From the NCBI GenBank assembly GCA_963640465.1, contig CAVHYP010000002.1:1-64000 (forward strand): a DNA stretch of 64,000 bases, read 5' to 3'. The position numbers and the translations under genes were made by a program. Shown in pieces: positions 8,646 through 18,336 of this stretch. Source of the DNA: Colivivens sp963640465 (GTDB lineage Bacteria; Bacteroidota; Bacteroidia; Bacteroidales; Bacteroidaceae). Position 1 is the first letter of the stretch. The number at the start of each line of letters is the position of its first letter. Under the pieces are notes generated by a model that saw only the letters and a program-made list of their open reading frames with translations, was not told where the DNA came from and did no database searches.

Positions 8646-9650
8646 ATGACGAAGAAAATTATTGCAATCATTGCAGGAGGCGACTCATCGGAACACGACG
8701 TGTCAATGCACAGTGCCGAAGGAATCGCTTCATGGCTCGACAGGGACAAATTCATTGTATATACAATAGAGGTAAGAGGACTGGACTGGATTGTGCAACT
8801 CCCGGACGGAAATACGGCAGAAGTGAACCGCCACGACTTCTCATTCATGGAAAACGGCAAGAAGGTGAAACCCGACTTTGCATACATTACCATCCACGGC
8901 ACACCGGGCGAGAACGGAATTCTGCAAGGCTATTTCGAATTGATTCACGTTCCCTACTCAAGCTGCAACGTGCTCGCTGCTGCCATGACTTTCGACAAGT
9001 TCACGCTCAACCACTTTTTGGCAGTTTACGGAGTTAAGATTGCAGAATCCATGTTGGTGCATGGAGAAACCATTAGCGGCGATGATGTGGAAAAATGTGT
9101 CGGATTCCCCTGCTTCGTAAAGCCAAACGCATCGGGCAGTAGCTTCGGAGTTACCCACTGCACAAAGAAGGAAGAAATAGCCGAAGCCATGGAAAAGGCA
9201 AGGAAAGAGTGCGAAGACGTAATGATCGAGGCAGAACTGAAAGGAATTGAGATTGCCAATGGAGTGTATAGAAAAAGTAATGGGGACGTGTATGTGCTGC
9301 CTATCACTGAGGTGGTGAGCGAGAATGAATTCTTCGACTATGACGCCAAGTACAACGGACAAGTGAAGGAAATCACACCGGCACGACTGAGCGATGACAC
9401 CACACAGAGGGTGAAGAAACTTACAAAAGCCATCTACGATTTGATCAGAGCAAACGGCATCATGCGTGTGGACTACATCATCACCAAGTCGGAAGATGGT
9501 AAAGATGTCATCAACCTCCTCGAAATCAACGCAACTCCGGGAATGACCAAGACTTCGTTCATTCCGCAGCAGGCACATGCCGACGGCTTGGATATGAAAG
9601 ACATCCTCACCGAAGTCATCGAAGGCAAGATTGGAAACAACTACGATTAA
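8646..9650 (+). CDS. ddl: D-alanine--D-alanine ligase
   Basis: 334 residues, ATP-grasp fold. It joins two D-alanines for the peptidoglycan pentapeptide in the cytosol. Visible marks: IAGGDSSEHDVSMHSAEG at the N-terminus, HGTPGENGILQGYFE, KPNASGSSFGVTH (ATP-binding loop), and EINATPGMTKTSFIPQ near the end with metal-binding residues. It sits in a plus strand run with rluD upstream and an acyltransferase downstream. The last coding segment (GAAGTCATCGAAG) is repeated four more times in the spacer that follows. Confidence 0.97.
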   Translation: MTKKIIAIIAGGDSSEHDVSMHSAEGIASWLDRDKFIVYTIEVRGLDWIVQLPDGNTAEVNRHDFSFMENGKKVKPDFAYITIHGTPGENGILQGYFELIHVPYSSCNVLAAAMTFDKFTLNHFLAVYGVKIAESMLVHGETISGDDVEKCVGFPCFVKPNASGSSFGVTHCTKKEEIAEAMEKARKECEDVMIEAELKGIEIANGVYRKSNGDVYVLPITEVVSENEFFDYDAKYNGQVKEITPARLSDDTTQRVKKLTKAIYDLIRANGIMRVDYIITKSEDGKDVINLLEINATPGMTKTSFIPQQAHADGLDMKDILTEVIEGKIGNNYD

Positions 9651-9800
9651 TTCTCACCGAAGTCATCGAAGAAAACAAAACTGTGACTGACGTTTATTGA
9701 AGTCATCGAAGATAAAAACAGAACAAAACTGGTTGACGTTCATTGAAGTCATCGAAGAAAAAACAAAACTGACTGACATTCATTGAAGTCATCGAAGAAA
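9612..9800 (+). repeat. Tandem repeat seeded from the 3' end of ddl
   Basis: GAAGTCATCGAA(G) starts at 9612 (inside ddl, coding EVIEG) and again at 9659, 9699, 9745 and 9785, with steps of 47, 40, 46 and 40 bases. Between copies lie variants of AAACAAAACTG and TTGACGTTCATT. The last copy runs up to the start of the next gene at 9809. Confidence 0.85.
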
Positions 9801-9808
9801 ATAAAATT

Positions 9809-10933
9809 ATGACAGATATTCACGAATTCGACGACATCCGTCCGTTCCTTCCCGAAGAACTGCCAGCAGCCTACGACAGGTTGCTGAACGACGATGGATT
9901 CAAGGCATTCCTCGCATTCTCGTACAAGGACGTTCCCTTCGAGAAGGCGGCAGCACTTATCCGTTCGTGCAAGACTAACCTCGAGTTCCAGAAAGCCTGC
10001 ATCTATCCGGCACTGACAAAATTGCTGAGCAAGAACAGCACCGGACTTACCGCAGACTTCTCCAACATATCGCACAACGGGTACACCTTCATATCCAACC
10101 ACAGAGACATCGTGCTCGACTCAGCATTGCTCGACTACGTGATTGTGGACAAGAGACTCGACACCGTTGAAATCGCCATCGGCGACAACCTGTTGGTTTA
10201 CCCGTGGATAAAAGACCTTGTACGAGTCAACCGTTCGTTCATCGTACAGAGAGCACTGACCATGCGCCAGATGCTGCTTGCCTCAGCCAAGATGTCGAAG
10301 TACATGCACTACGTCATCTCAGAGAAACACGGCAATATATGGATTGCACAGCGCGAAGGACGTGCCAAGGACAGCGATGACCGTACACAGGAAAGTGTAC
10401 TGAAGATGATGTCGCTGGGCGGAGGTCCCGATGCCATCGCCAGCGTGAAGTCGCTGAACATCGTGCCCCTCGCCATATCATACGAATACGATCCGTGTGA
10501 CTATCTGAAAGCTGAGGAGTTCCAGAACAAGAGAGACATCCCCGGATTCAAAAAAAGCCAGCAGGATGACCTCGACAATATGAAGACCGGAATACTGGGC
10601 TACAAGGGACATATCCACTACCACGCAGCCCCTTGCATCAACGACTGGCTCGACACTCTCGACCCGAACATCGCCAAGGCAGACCTCTTCCCGCTGATTG
10701 CCGAACACATCGACCAGGAAATCCACAAGCACTACAAGCTCTATCCGTGCAACTACGTGGCTGCTGGCATGGACACATCCGCAGAGGACAAGGCAAAGTT
10801 CGATGCATACATCGACCACCAGATGTCGCAGATAAAGAAGGAAAATCCCGACTACGACTTCCTGCGTGAGAAGATGAGAGAGATGTACGCCAATCCTGCC
10901 ATCAACCAGATGAAAGCGAAAGGACAAAACTGA
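9809..10933 (+). CDS. PlsC-like glycerolipid acyltransferase
   Basis: 374 residues. The block ISNHRDIVLDSALL (N97-H98 to D104) looks like the acyltransferase catalytic motif of the PlsC/LPLAT superfamily, though His and Asp are separated by five residues rather than the usual four. Later blocks include IWIAQREGRAKDSDD, which matches the substrate-binding region with a conserved EGR-type element, and NIVPLAISYEYDPCDYL. No transmembrane helix is obvious. Such proteins acylate glycerol-phosphate or lysophospholipids. It is the last of a run with ddl; the stop is followed by reiterated GGACAA words with stop codons. Confidence 0.85.
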   Translation: MTDIHEFDDIRPFLPEELPAAYDRLLNDDGFKAFLAFSYKDVPFEKAAALIRSCKTNLEFQKACIYPALTKLLSKNSTGLTADFSNISHNGYTFISNHRDIVLDSALLDYVIVDKRLDTVEIAIGDNLLVYPWIKDLVRVNRSFIVQRALTMRQMLLASAKMSKYMHYVISEKHGNIWIAQREGRAKDSDDRTQESVLKMMSLGGGPDAIASVKSLNIVPLAISYEYDPCDYLKAEEFQNKRDIPGFKKSQQDDLDNMKTGILGYKGHIHYHAAPCINDWLDTLDPNIAKADLFPLIAEHIDQEIHKHYKLYPCNYVAAGMDTSAEDKAKFDAYIDHQMSQIKKENPDYDFLREKMREMYANPAINQMKAKGQN

Positions 10934-10975
10934 TAAAATCAAACGGACAATAAAAAAATGAGAGGACAAAGTAAA
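10921..10975 (+). repeat. Reiterated gene-end words after the acyltransferase
   Basis: GGACAAAACTGA (the gene end, 10921), GGACAATAA (about 10945) and GGACAAAGTAA (about 10964) recur, each carrying a stop codon. Short and degenerate. Confidence 0.45.
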
Positions 10976-11610
10976 TGAAGCGGTTTCCCATCGTAGCCAT
11001 CACCTTATCCATATATAGTCTTGTACTCGTCGTTTCATGCAATGACGATGACGACGTGGTGCCTGCCTATGTGGTGGAGTTGGGCGAGGCTTATTCGGAT
11101 TCCGACAAGTATATCACGAATATCCGCATGGACAACGGCAAGACTTATGCCGTAAGCCAGACGATAACAGCCAGCAGTGCTGACAAGACCTACCGCTGCC
11201 TTTGCACATACGCTCTGGATGATGACGGTGGAATCAGCATCTATTCACTGCAACGGGTGTTTGCGCAGAGTCCGCATCCGTTGACTTCGTTCATCGCATT
11301 CCCGATGGAACCGGTGGAATTCTACAGTTGCTGGAAGTCCGACCGTTACTTGAACCTGAAAGTGGGAGTGATGACAAGCGGTGTGGAAGTGCATACGTTC
11401 GGATTCAGCATTGACAGCGTCTATACGAGCGGTGACAAGCAAGTTGCTTGCTTCTCGCTGTTCCACCAACGTCCGGACGAAGATGCAGAATCATATACGG
11501 AGGAAACCTTCCTCAGTATGCCGACAGAAGACTTTGCCGACATCGATACGCTGGTAATCAGCATTCCGACCTACGATGGAGTGAAACAGATAAAGAGAAA
11601 TAACAAATAA
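10975..11610 (+). CDS. NigD-like lipoprotein
   Basis: 211 residues with a lipoprotein signal: hydrophobic stretch then LVVSC, lipid-attachment Cys at about residue 22, followed by the acidic tract NDDDDVV, which in Bacteroidetes often marks outer-membrane or surface export of lipoproteins. The body resembles the NigD/NigD-like family (two beta domains), named for a gene next to the nigrescin bacteriocin of Prevotella nigrescens; the biochemical role is unknown. It lies between the acyltransferase and the DUF2723 gene, ten bases before the latter, so it is probably co-transcribed with it. No bacteriocin gene was seen nearby. Confidence 0.75.
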   Translation: MKRFPIVAITLSIYSLVLVVSCNDDDDVVPAYVVELGEAYSDSDKYITNIRMDNGKTYAVSQTITASSADKTYRCLCTYALDDDGGISIYSLQRVFAQSPHPLTSFIAFPMEPVEFYSCWKSDRYLNLKVGVMTSGVEVHTFGFSIDSVYTSGDKQVACFSLFHQRPDEDAESYTEETFLSMPTEDFADIDTLVISIPTYDGVKQIKRNNK

Positions 11611-11620
11611 ACAATAAAAG

Positions 11621-14600
11621 ATGAAGACTTACAAGATCATTAACAACCTGACAGGCTTGGTGATATTTGCAATAGCTGCATTTACCTATTGCTCTACCAT
11701 CGAACCTACAGCAAGTTTTTGGGATTGTCCTGAATTCATTAGTACAGCAGCAAAGCTGGAAGTAGGACACCCACCCGGCGCACCATTCTTTATGCTCGTC
11801 GGCAATTTATTCTCGCATTTCGCAAGCGACCCGACACAGATTGCCAAGATGGTCAACACAATGTCAGCACTCCTGAGTGCCGGCTGTATTCTGTTCCTTT
11901 TCTGGACAGTGACCCATCTGTCAAGGATTCTTGTGTGCAAGAATGAAAAGGAAGTGACATTGGCACAGACAATAGGAATCATGGCAAGCGGAATTGCCGG
12001 AGCACTCATCTACACGTGGAGCGACACATTCTGGTTCAGCGCAGTGGAAGGTGAAGTCTACGCTTTCTCCTCTTTCCTTACAGCCCTTGTATTCTGGCTG
12101 ATACTGAAATGGGAAGACAAGGCTGACGAACTGGGCAGCGATCGCTGGCTCATCCTCATTGCCTATCTCGTGGGACTTTCTATCGGTGTACACCTTCTGA
12201 ACCTGCTTTGTATTCCGGCAATGGTGCTGGTTTACTACTACAAGCGTGCAAAGAATCCAAACGGAAAAGGTTCGCTTGTGGCTCTCGGCATTTCAGTGGT
12301 TATCATTGCAGCAGTGCTCTACGGAATCGTTCCTGGAATCACCAAGGTGGCAGGATGGTTTGAGTTGCTGTTCGTGAATGACCTTGGTATGCCGTTCAAT
12401 TCAGGCGAGTACATCTACTTGATTCTTATGGTAGTGTGCCTCGTATGGGCAGCAATTGAAACTGCACGCGCAACAAACAGAAACAGAATGAACATCTCGT
12501 TCCTTGTGTGCGTGGCAATCCTCGGCATTCCGTTCTACAGCTTCGGCTGGACAAGTGTGCTTATTGGTATTGTAATTCTTGCAGTAATTGCTTTCATATT
12601 GTTCGCATATAATAGAGTGACACCAAAAGCATTGAACACCATGGTTCTTTCCATGGCTCTGATGGTTGTGGGCTATTCTTCGTATGCAGTCATCGTTATC
12701 CGTTCTACAGCCAATCCACCGATGGACCAAAACTCTCCGGAGGATGTGTTCACACTCGGTGAATACCTTGGACGTGAACAGTATGGTGACCGTCCGCTCT
12801 TCTACGGACCTACATTCAAGTCACGTCCGGAAGTAGTGGCTGACGGTGATCATCTGAAGTACAATATAAGTGAAGGCGCTCCTGTGTACCAACGCAAGGA
12901 GAAAGCCAACGAGAACGAGAAGGACCAGTACGAAAAAGTTCGTGACAAGTTCGACTACGTCTATCCGTCAGACCAGTGCATGTTCTTCCCTCGTATTTAT
13001 GACGAGAGATCAGCAAGCAAGTATCAGTCGTGGTTGGGCGACATCCATTACAAGACTGTGAACTACTCTATCCCTGGGCAGGGGACACAGCCAGTTGAAA
13101 TTCCTACTCAGTATGACAACATGAGGTATTTCCTCTCTTACCAGATGAACTTCATGTACTGGAGATACTTCATGTGGAACTTTGCCGGTCGTCAGAATGA
13201 CATCCAGGGCTTGGGTGAACTCGAACACGGCAATTGGATTACAGGAATAAAGTTCCTTGACGATATGCGACTGGGCGACCAAGACTTGTTGCCTACTGAC
13301 CTGAAAGAGAACAAAGGTCACAACGTGTTCTACTGCATGCCTCTGATACTCGGTATCATCGGTCTGCTGTGGCAGGCATTCAGAGGAAGGAAAGGCATTC
13401 AGCAGTTCTGGGTTGTGTTCTTCCTTTTCTTCATGACAGGTATTGCCATCGTGCTCTATCTGAACCAGACACCAGGTCAGCCGCGTGAACGCGACTATGC
13501 ATATGCCGGTTCATTCTATGCCTATGCAATATGGTGCGGACTTGGTATCAGTGCGATATTCACATGGTTGACAAAGTGGCTCGAAAAGAAACTCAACAAG
13601 CGCGTTGCAGCCATCACTGCATCAGTCATCTCTCTCGTACCAGCCATTGCAGTACCTTTGCAGATGGTAAGCCAAACTTGGGACGACCATGACCGCAGCA
13701 ACCGCTACATGTGCCGTGACTTCGGACTGAATTATCTGGAAACTATACCGCACGATGGTGTGATCTTCACCAACGGAGACAACGATACCTTCCCATTGTG
13801 GTATAACGAAGATACAGAAGGAAACCGCACTGATGTGCGAGTATGTAACCTCTCTTATCTGCAGACCGACTGGTATATCGACCAGATGAAACGTCCAGCA
13901 TACGAGGGCGACAAGCAGTCGTCACCACTGCCGATATCCTGGAAACGTATTCAGTATGTGTCAGGAAAGAACGAGGTGGCAGACGTGAACCCAACCGTCT
14001 TCCTCAGTGGAAAGGAAATGACGATGAAGGAACTGGTGCGCATGATGTACAGCCAGAGTCCTGATATTGCACACAAGATATGGGGCGACGAACCTTTCGA
14101 GTTGAAGACAGCCATCAAGAAGTTCCTTCTCAAGGAGGACATCCCGGCTGAATACAAGGATATGGTGGAATCTCTCCCATGCTGTCTGCCTTCCGACACG
14201 CTCTATGTGACAGTCAACAAAGAGGCTGTACGCAAGTCGGGCATGATGATTCCAAATGACTCTATCCCCGACAAGATGGAGATTAGCCTGAATGGTCAAG
14301 ATCGTATATACAAGTCGTTCGTGATGATGCTTGAGATGATTGCACAGGGTAACTTCGAACGTCCGCTGTATATGTCGACTACAGTAGGACCAACCAACTT
14401 CGGTAACTTGTGGCGTCATTTCGTTCAGGAAGGACTGGCGTGGAGAATCACTCCGTTCACATTCAGCGAGAACATGCCGCAGCAGACAGTTGTCGACTCA
14501 GAAAAGATGTATGACAACATGATGAACAAATACCACTACGGAAATCTGAAGCACCCCGGTCTGTATCTCGACGAGACATCAAGCCGTCTGTGCTGGACAC

Positions 14601-15055
14601 ACCGCCGTTGGTTTGCACATCTCATCAATACGTTGATAAAGGAAGGCAAGAAAGACAAGGCGCTCAAGGCTCTGGAGAAGTGTGATACGGAGATTCCGGA
14701 TTACAATGTACCTTACAAGGTTGACAATGGCGGACTTGAGATTGCCAATGCATTCATTGCATGCGGTAAAGTGGAGAAAGGTGTAAGTATTCTGGACAAG
14801 ATCGAGAAGAACTCAAGAGAATATATCCGCTATTACGCATCACTCAATAACTTCCGTTTCTCCTCTGCCTGGAGAGATTGCAGGAGTGAGATCTATGCAT
14901 TGCTGGAGGTTCAGCGTTCACTTGAAAGTATTGGAAAGACAAGTGACAAGAACGCCAAGACTTATGCCGAGCGTGCAAGTAAGTTGCTGCCGTTCATCAA
15001 CGAGACATACTCTACGTTGGCAGGACGTGCAGAGAGCTTAGGACTTAATCTGTAG
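11621..15055 (+). CDS. DUF2723 membrane protein, TMEM260-like (GT-C fold) glycosyltransferase
   Basis: 1144 residues. The N-terminal half has many transmembrane helices; the first loop contains SFWDCPEFISTAAKLEVGHPPGAP, the conserved DUF2723 signature with acidic residues expected of GT-C type glycosyltransferases. A second helix group follows around 560-690 (including PGQPRERDYAYAGSFYAYA). The C-terminal part (about 700-1144) is soluble and ends with helical, TPR-like repeats. Bacterial members are related to human TMEM260, a protein O-mannosyltransferase; Bacteroidetes have a general O-glycosylation system for exported proteins. That this protein acts there is inference. Followed after four bases by a polysaccharide deacetylase gene. 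Confidence 0.85.
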   Translation: MKTYKIINNLTGLVIFAIAAFTYCSTIEPTASFWDCPEFISTAAKLEVGHPPGAPFFMLVGNLFSHFASDPTQIAKMVNTMSALLSAGCILFLFWTVTHLSRILVCKNEKEVTLAQTIGIMASGIAGALIYTWSDTFWFSAVEGEVYAFSSFLTALVFWLILKWEDKADELGSDRWLILIAYLVGLSIGVHLLNLLCIPAMVLVYYYKRAKNPNGKGSLVALGISVVIIAAVLYGIVPGITKVAGWFELLFVNDLGMPFNSGEYIYLILMVVCLVWAAIETARATNRNRMNISFLVCVAILGIPFYSFGWTSVLIGIVILAVIAFILFAYNRVTPKALNTMVLSMALMVVGYSSYAVIVIRSTANPPMDQNSPEDVFTLGEYLGREQYGDRPLFYGPTFKSRPEVVADGDHLKYNISEGAPVYQRKEKANENEKDQYEKVRDKFDYVYPSDQCMFFPRIYDERSASKYQSWLGDIHYKTVNYSIPGQGTQPVEIPTQYDNMRYFLSYQMNFMYWRYFMWNFAGRQNDIQGLGELEHGNWITGIKFLDDMRLGDQDLLPTDLKENKGHNVFYCMPLILGIIGLLWQAFRGRKGIQQFWVVFFLFFMTGIAIVLYLNQTPGQPRERDYAYAGSFYAYAIWCGLGISAIFTWLTKWLEKKLNKRVAAITASVISLVPAIAVPLQMVSQTWDDHDRSNRYMCRDFGLNYLETIPHDGVIFTNGDNDTFPLWYNEDTEGNRTDVRVCNLSYLQTDWYIDQMKRPAYEGDKQSSPLPISWKRIQYVSGKNEVADVNPTVFLSGKEMTMKELVRMMYSQSPDIAHKIWGDEPFELKTAIKKFLLKEDIPAEYKDMVESLPCCLPSDTLYVTVNKEAVRKSGMMIPNDSIPDKMEISLNGQDRIYKSFVMMLEMIAQGNFERPLYMSTTVGPTNFGNLWRHFVQEGLAWRITPFTFSENMPQQTVVDSEKMYDNMMNKYHYGNLKHPGLYLDETSSRLCWTHRRWFAHLINTLIKEGKKDKALKALEKCDTEIPDYNVPYKVDNGGLEIANAFIACGKVEKGVSILDKIEKNSREYIRYYASLNNFRFSSAWRDCRSEIYALLEVQRSLESIGKTSDKNAKTYAERASKLLPFINETYSTLAGRAESLGLNL

Positions 15056-15059
15056 GCGA

Positions 15060-15701
15060 ATGATTATAGAACAACCCAGTACGTGGCTTCGGTGGCTCTA
15101 TCCAAGTGCCATTTGGAGAATGTCTCATAAGGATAAAGCCGTTTATCTTACCTTTGATGATGGTCCAATCCCCGAAGCCACGCCCTTCATTCTCGATGTG
15201 CTGGACAGGTATGGTGTCAAGGCTACATTCTTCATGGTTGGCGACAATGTGAGGAAGTACCCTTATCTGAAGGAAGAAATCGAGAAGAGAGGACACAGGC
15301 TCGGTAATCATACGTATAATCATGTAGGTGGTTTCGGCTGCTCGAGCAAAGAGTTCTTGAGAAATACCTATAAGGCAGACCAGTTGATTCACTCACATTT
15401 GTTCCGTCCTCCCCGTGGATGGATGCAGTGGGCACAGTATATACGTTTGCGCAAGAAGTTCACCATCATAATGTGGGATGTGGTTACACGTGACTACAGT
15501 AAACTTATGACTGCCGATGAGGTGGTGGACAATGTGAAACGCTACACTAGAAATGGCAGTATCATCACGTTTCATGACTCGCTCAAGAGTATAGACAAAC
15601 TCAAGACGGCATTGCCCGAATCAATAGAATGGTTGCAAGACCAAGGGTATGAGCTCAGAATCTTTGACGCCGACCAACAACGTAGCCGACATTTGAAATA
15701 G
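15060..15701 (+). CDS. Polysaccharide deacetylase (NodB homology domain)
   Basis: 213 residues, almost all one NodB domain. The five family motifs are visible: TFDDGP (motif 1, catalytic Asp and metal Asp), GNHTYNH (motif 2, two metal His), FRPPRG (motif 3), MWDVVTRDY (motif 4) and IITFHDS (motif 5, catalytic His). No signal peptide or membrane helix is obvious. Such enzymes remove acetyl groups from N-acetylglucosamine-containing glycans or peptidoglycan. It starts four bases after the DUF2723 gene, suggesting a shared role in glycan processing (inference). Confidence 0.9.
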   Translation: MIIEQPSTWLRWLYPSAIWRMSHKDKAVYLTFDDGPIPEATPFILDVLDRYGVKATFFMVGDNVRKYPYLKEEIEKRGHRLGNHTYNHVGGFGCSSKEFLRNTYKADQLIHSHLFRPPRGWMQWAQYIRLRKKFTIIMWDVVTRDYSKLMTADEVVDNVKRYTRNGSIITFHDSLKSIDKLKTALPESIEWLQDQGYELRIFDADQQRSRHLK

Positions 15702-15787
15702 GTCGGGTCGTATTCTACAAAGGTCATCTTTAGAACTGGCATGAACAAACGGTAGCCAATCACGATTACAGACCATAGAACAGATTT

Positions 15788-16753
15788 ATGCAGAATACAA
15801 TCATCAGTTCAGATATAGTAAAAGCCGAAGCATTACGCCTCGGCTTTTCTGCTTGTGGTATTGCTCCTGCCGTAGCCATCGATTCCGATACCGCATCATG
15901 TTTCAGTGATTGGTTGCAACGTGGAGGCAATGCTGGTATGGGTTATATGGACAACTATAAAGAACTGCGTCTCGACCCAAGATTGGTTTTTGAAAATTGC
16001 AAGAGTGTGGTTTGTGTTGCACTCAACTATTACCCTGCCAAGAGGCTGAAAGGTGACCAATACCAGTTTGCCTATTATGCCTACGGAAAGGATTACCATG
16101 ACGTGATGCGCCATAAACTGAATGAACTTACGTCTGCCATAACAACAGTATTTGCAGACGTACCAGTGAAAACCCGTGTGTGCGTCGACACAGCCCCTAT
16201 CCTTGAGCGATATTGGGCACGGAAGGCAGGTATCGGCTGGATAGGAAAGAACCATAACCTTATCATACCCCATCATGGCAGTTTCTTCTTCTTGGGTGAA
16301 GTCCTTATTGATCAGTTGGTGGACAAATACGACACTCCTATGAATTCCCATTGCGGGACATGCCGGCGATGTCTTGATGCTTGTCCTGGCAGGGCTATCC
16401 ATGAAGACGGATTCTTTGATGCATCATGTTGCTTGTCGTATGTCTCTATAGAACGACGGGGAGACTTCAATACGGATGAAGATCGATTGATGAACCGCCA
16501 ACCGGGAGATTCTCCTTATATATATGGTTGCGACCGCTGTCAGTTGGCTTGTCCACATAACAAGAATGTCACACCCAATTCAACGGATGAATTCCATCCA
16601 TCTGAAGCGTTCCTCAACATGAGCCGCAACGATTGGAAACATCTGTCTCTCACAGATTATCAGCGGATATTCAAAGGTTCAGCAGTGAAACGCGCAAAGT
16701 TCGAGGGGCTGAAACGCAATATAGAGAGCGTTGGTTCGGATGACAAAGACTAA
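15788..16753 (+). CDS. queG: Epoxyqueuosine reductase
   Basis: 321 residues. QueG reduces epoxyqueuosine to queuosine in tRNA using cobalamin and two [4Fe-4S] clusters. The two ferredoxin-type cysteine clusters are visible: CGTCRRCLDACPGRAI (about 197-212) and CDRCQLACPHNK (about 250-261). The N-terminal cobalamin-binding region includes MGYMDNYKELRLDPRLVF. queA, the preceding step of the pathway, is in the same window at 39044-40102 but not linked. It is the last plus strand gene before a convergent junction. Confidence 0.96.
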   Translation: MQNTIISSDIVKAEALRLGFSACGIAPAVAIDSDTASCFSDWLQRGGNAGMGYMDNYKELRLDPRLVFENCKSVVCVALNYYPAKRLKGDQYQFAYYAYGKDYHDVMRHKLNELTSAITTVFADVPVKTRVCVDTAPILERYWARKAGIGWIGKNHNLIIPHHGSFFFLGEVLIDQLVDKYDTPMNSHCGTCRRCLDACPGRAIHEDGFFDASCCLSYVSIERRGDFNTDEDRLMNRQPGDSPYIYGCDRCQLACPHNKNVTPNSTDEFHPSEAFLNMSRNDWKHLSLTDYQRIFKGSAVKRAKFEGLKRNIESVGSDDKD

Positions 16754-17063
16754 TGTCGAAACCAATACATTCTGCGTATTCCGGTCGATACCCGTTCCAT
16801 GCCAATACAAGTTCCCAACCATAGGACTCATGTCACATATGACTTTATCCTCCATCTTCAGATATCCAATCCACACCAAGAAATGCGCTTGAGAATCTGC
16901 TGTTTCCTAAAAGTTGGTCGATAAACCCGAGGTAAGCGCCGATGAGGTGATGCCCAAATTCGGATTCATTTCCGCTACAGCCAAGCATTATATGCAACAG
17001 CTGATGGAATCCGGTTATCTTGATTCGTTCGGGGGTAACAAGTACAGAATATGCAGTTTGTCG
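16754..17063. other. Convergent spacer with a possible winged-helix gene remnant
   Basis: No complete gene. From 16911 to about 17062 the plus strand frame reads KLVDKPEVSADEVMPKFG, then ISATAKHYMQQLMESGYL and GGNKYRI, which looks like a winged helix-turn-helix domain (recognition helix then wing). A stop lies directly upstream (16908) and the frame then runs on as antisense of the next gene, so if real it is a fragment of a lost gene. The rest of the spacer shows nothing recognisable. Confidence 0.3.
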
Positions 17064-18326
17064 TCACTTGTCAGATATGGTAGCAAGACTGCGTTTTACA
17101 AGCAGGTAGAGTTTGTCATTGGGGCGTACTCTCTCGTTGACTTTGAAACTGATGTGTTGTCCCTTGACCGCAGTTTGTACTGGTTGCATGTCGAAGCGGA
17201 TTTCATCAACAGTCTGAATCAATGCTCCCGTTGTGGTGCCAGTCACCAGAATCTTGTCGCCTACAGACAATTCACTGCTTTCTATAAGGAATTCCCCAAC
17301 ACCGATATTGGAGAAATATTTGATGCACTTGCCAACATACACTTTCTGTTCGGTAGCCCTACTTCCATATACTTCACTCCATTCTCCCAGTCGCTGTCCC
17401 TGATAATAACCGTCCCAGAATCCTCGGTTGAAGACCGTAGAGAGTTCTTTATCCCACCTGCGTTTCTTCTCGTCGGTAAATGTACCGTCGAGAACGCTAT
17501 TGAGCGCTTCGTTGTAAACTCTTACAACAGTATGTACATATTCTGCTCCGCGTGCCCGTCCTTCTATCTTGAAGACTCTTACACCGGCATTCATCATCAC
17601 GTCGATGAAATCAATTGTCTTCAGGTCTTTTGGTGACATGATATACTTGTTGTCGACATTCAATTTGCAGCCTGTTTCAAGGTCTGTTACCTCATAACCG
17701 CGCCTGCATATCTGCACACATTCGCCCCGGTTGGCGCTTCTGCCAGCGTTCTGGAGACTGAGATAGCACTTGCCGCTTATTGCCATGCATAGGGCTCCAT
17801 GGCAGAACATCTCAATCCTTATAGGCTTGCCGGATGGACCAGTGATGTTTCTGCTCTGAATCTGTTCGTAGATATCCTTCACTTGCCACATGTTGAGTTC
17901 CCTTGCCAGTACTGCCACGTCGGCAAACTGAGCATAGAACTGCAGTGCCTCGATGTTTGAGATATTGAGTTGTGTACTCAGGTGTACCTCGACTCCTATT
18001 TGGCGACAATAGGTCATCACAGCCACATCGCTTGCAATGATGGCAGATATGCGAGCCTCTTTTGCGGCATCTACGATGGTGTGCATCATGTCGATGTCTT
18101 CATCGTATATGATGGTATTGACAGTCAGGTAACTTTTCAAACCATGCAGATGGCATGTCTCGGCGATTTCCTTTAGGTCATCGATAGTGAATGGATTGGC
18201 CGAGTGTGAACGCATGTTGAGTCGTCCAATACCGAAATAAACGCTGTCTGCTCCCGAATTGATTGCTGCAGCCAGACTTTCCCTGCTGCCCACAGGAGCC
18301 ATTATCTCAAAATCAGTTCTTTTCAT
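17064..18326 (-). CDS. Peptidase U32 family protein (RlhA/TrhP-like)
   Basis: 420 residues from the ATG at 18326, ten bases after the mutS stop; an in-frame TTG at 18335 is less likely. The U32 signature is present as EMFCHGALCMAISGKCYLS (about 200-218), with further cysteines in SANRGECVQICRRGY that may bind an iron-sulfur cluster. Opening APVGSRESLAAAINSGADSVYFG is a typical TIM-barrel start. Although named collagenase-like peptidases, studied members (RlhA, TrhP) hydroxylate 23S rRNA cytidine or tRNA uridine together with prephenate-derived material, so RNA modification is the more likely role; which target cannot be told here. Last gene of the aroQ-to-U32 run. Confidence 0.88.
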   Translation of the reverse strand: MKRTDFEIMAPVGSRESLAAAINSGADSVYFGIGRLNMRSHSANPFTIDDLKEIAETCHLHGLKSYLTVNTIIYDEDIDMMHTIVDAAKEARISAIIASDVAVMTYCRQIGVEVHLSTQLNISNIEALQFYAQFADVAVLARELNMWQVKDIYEQIQSRNITGPSGKPIRIEMFCHGALCMAISGKCYLSLQNAGRSANRGECVQICRRGYEVTDLETGCKLNVDNKYIMSPKDLKTIDFIDVMMNAGVRVFKIEGRARGAEYVHTVVRVYNEALNSVLDGTFTDEKKRRWDKELSTVFNRGFWDGYYQGQRLGEWSEVYGSRATEQKVYVGKCIKYFSNIGVGEFLIESSELSVGDKILVTGTTTGALIQTVDEIRFDMQPVQTAVKGQHISFKVNERVRPNDKLYLLVKRSLATISDK

Positions 18327-18336
18327 AGATAACAAG

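Noticed and set aside
10975..11610. Bacteriocin immunity gene
   Set aside because: NigD-like lipoproteins are widespread and no bacteriocin gene is adjacent; the name alone does not support this role.
16914..17636. A 240-codon plus strand frame starting in the queG-U32 spacer
   Set aside because: Most of it is antisense of the U32 gene; only the first 50 codons might be a remnant and are noted separately.
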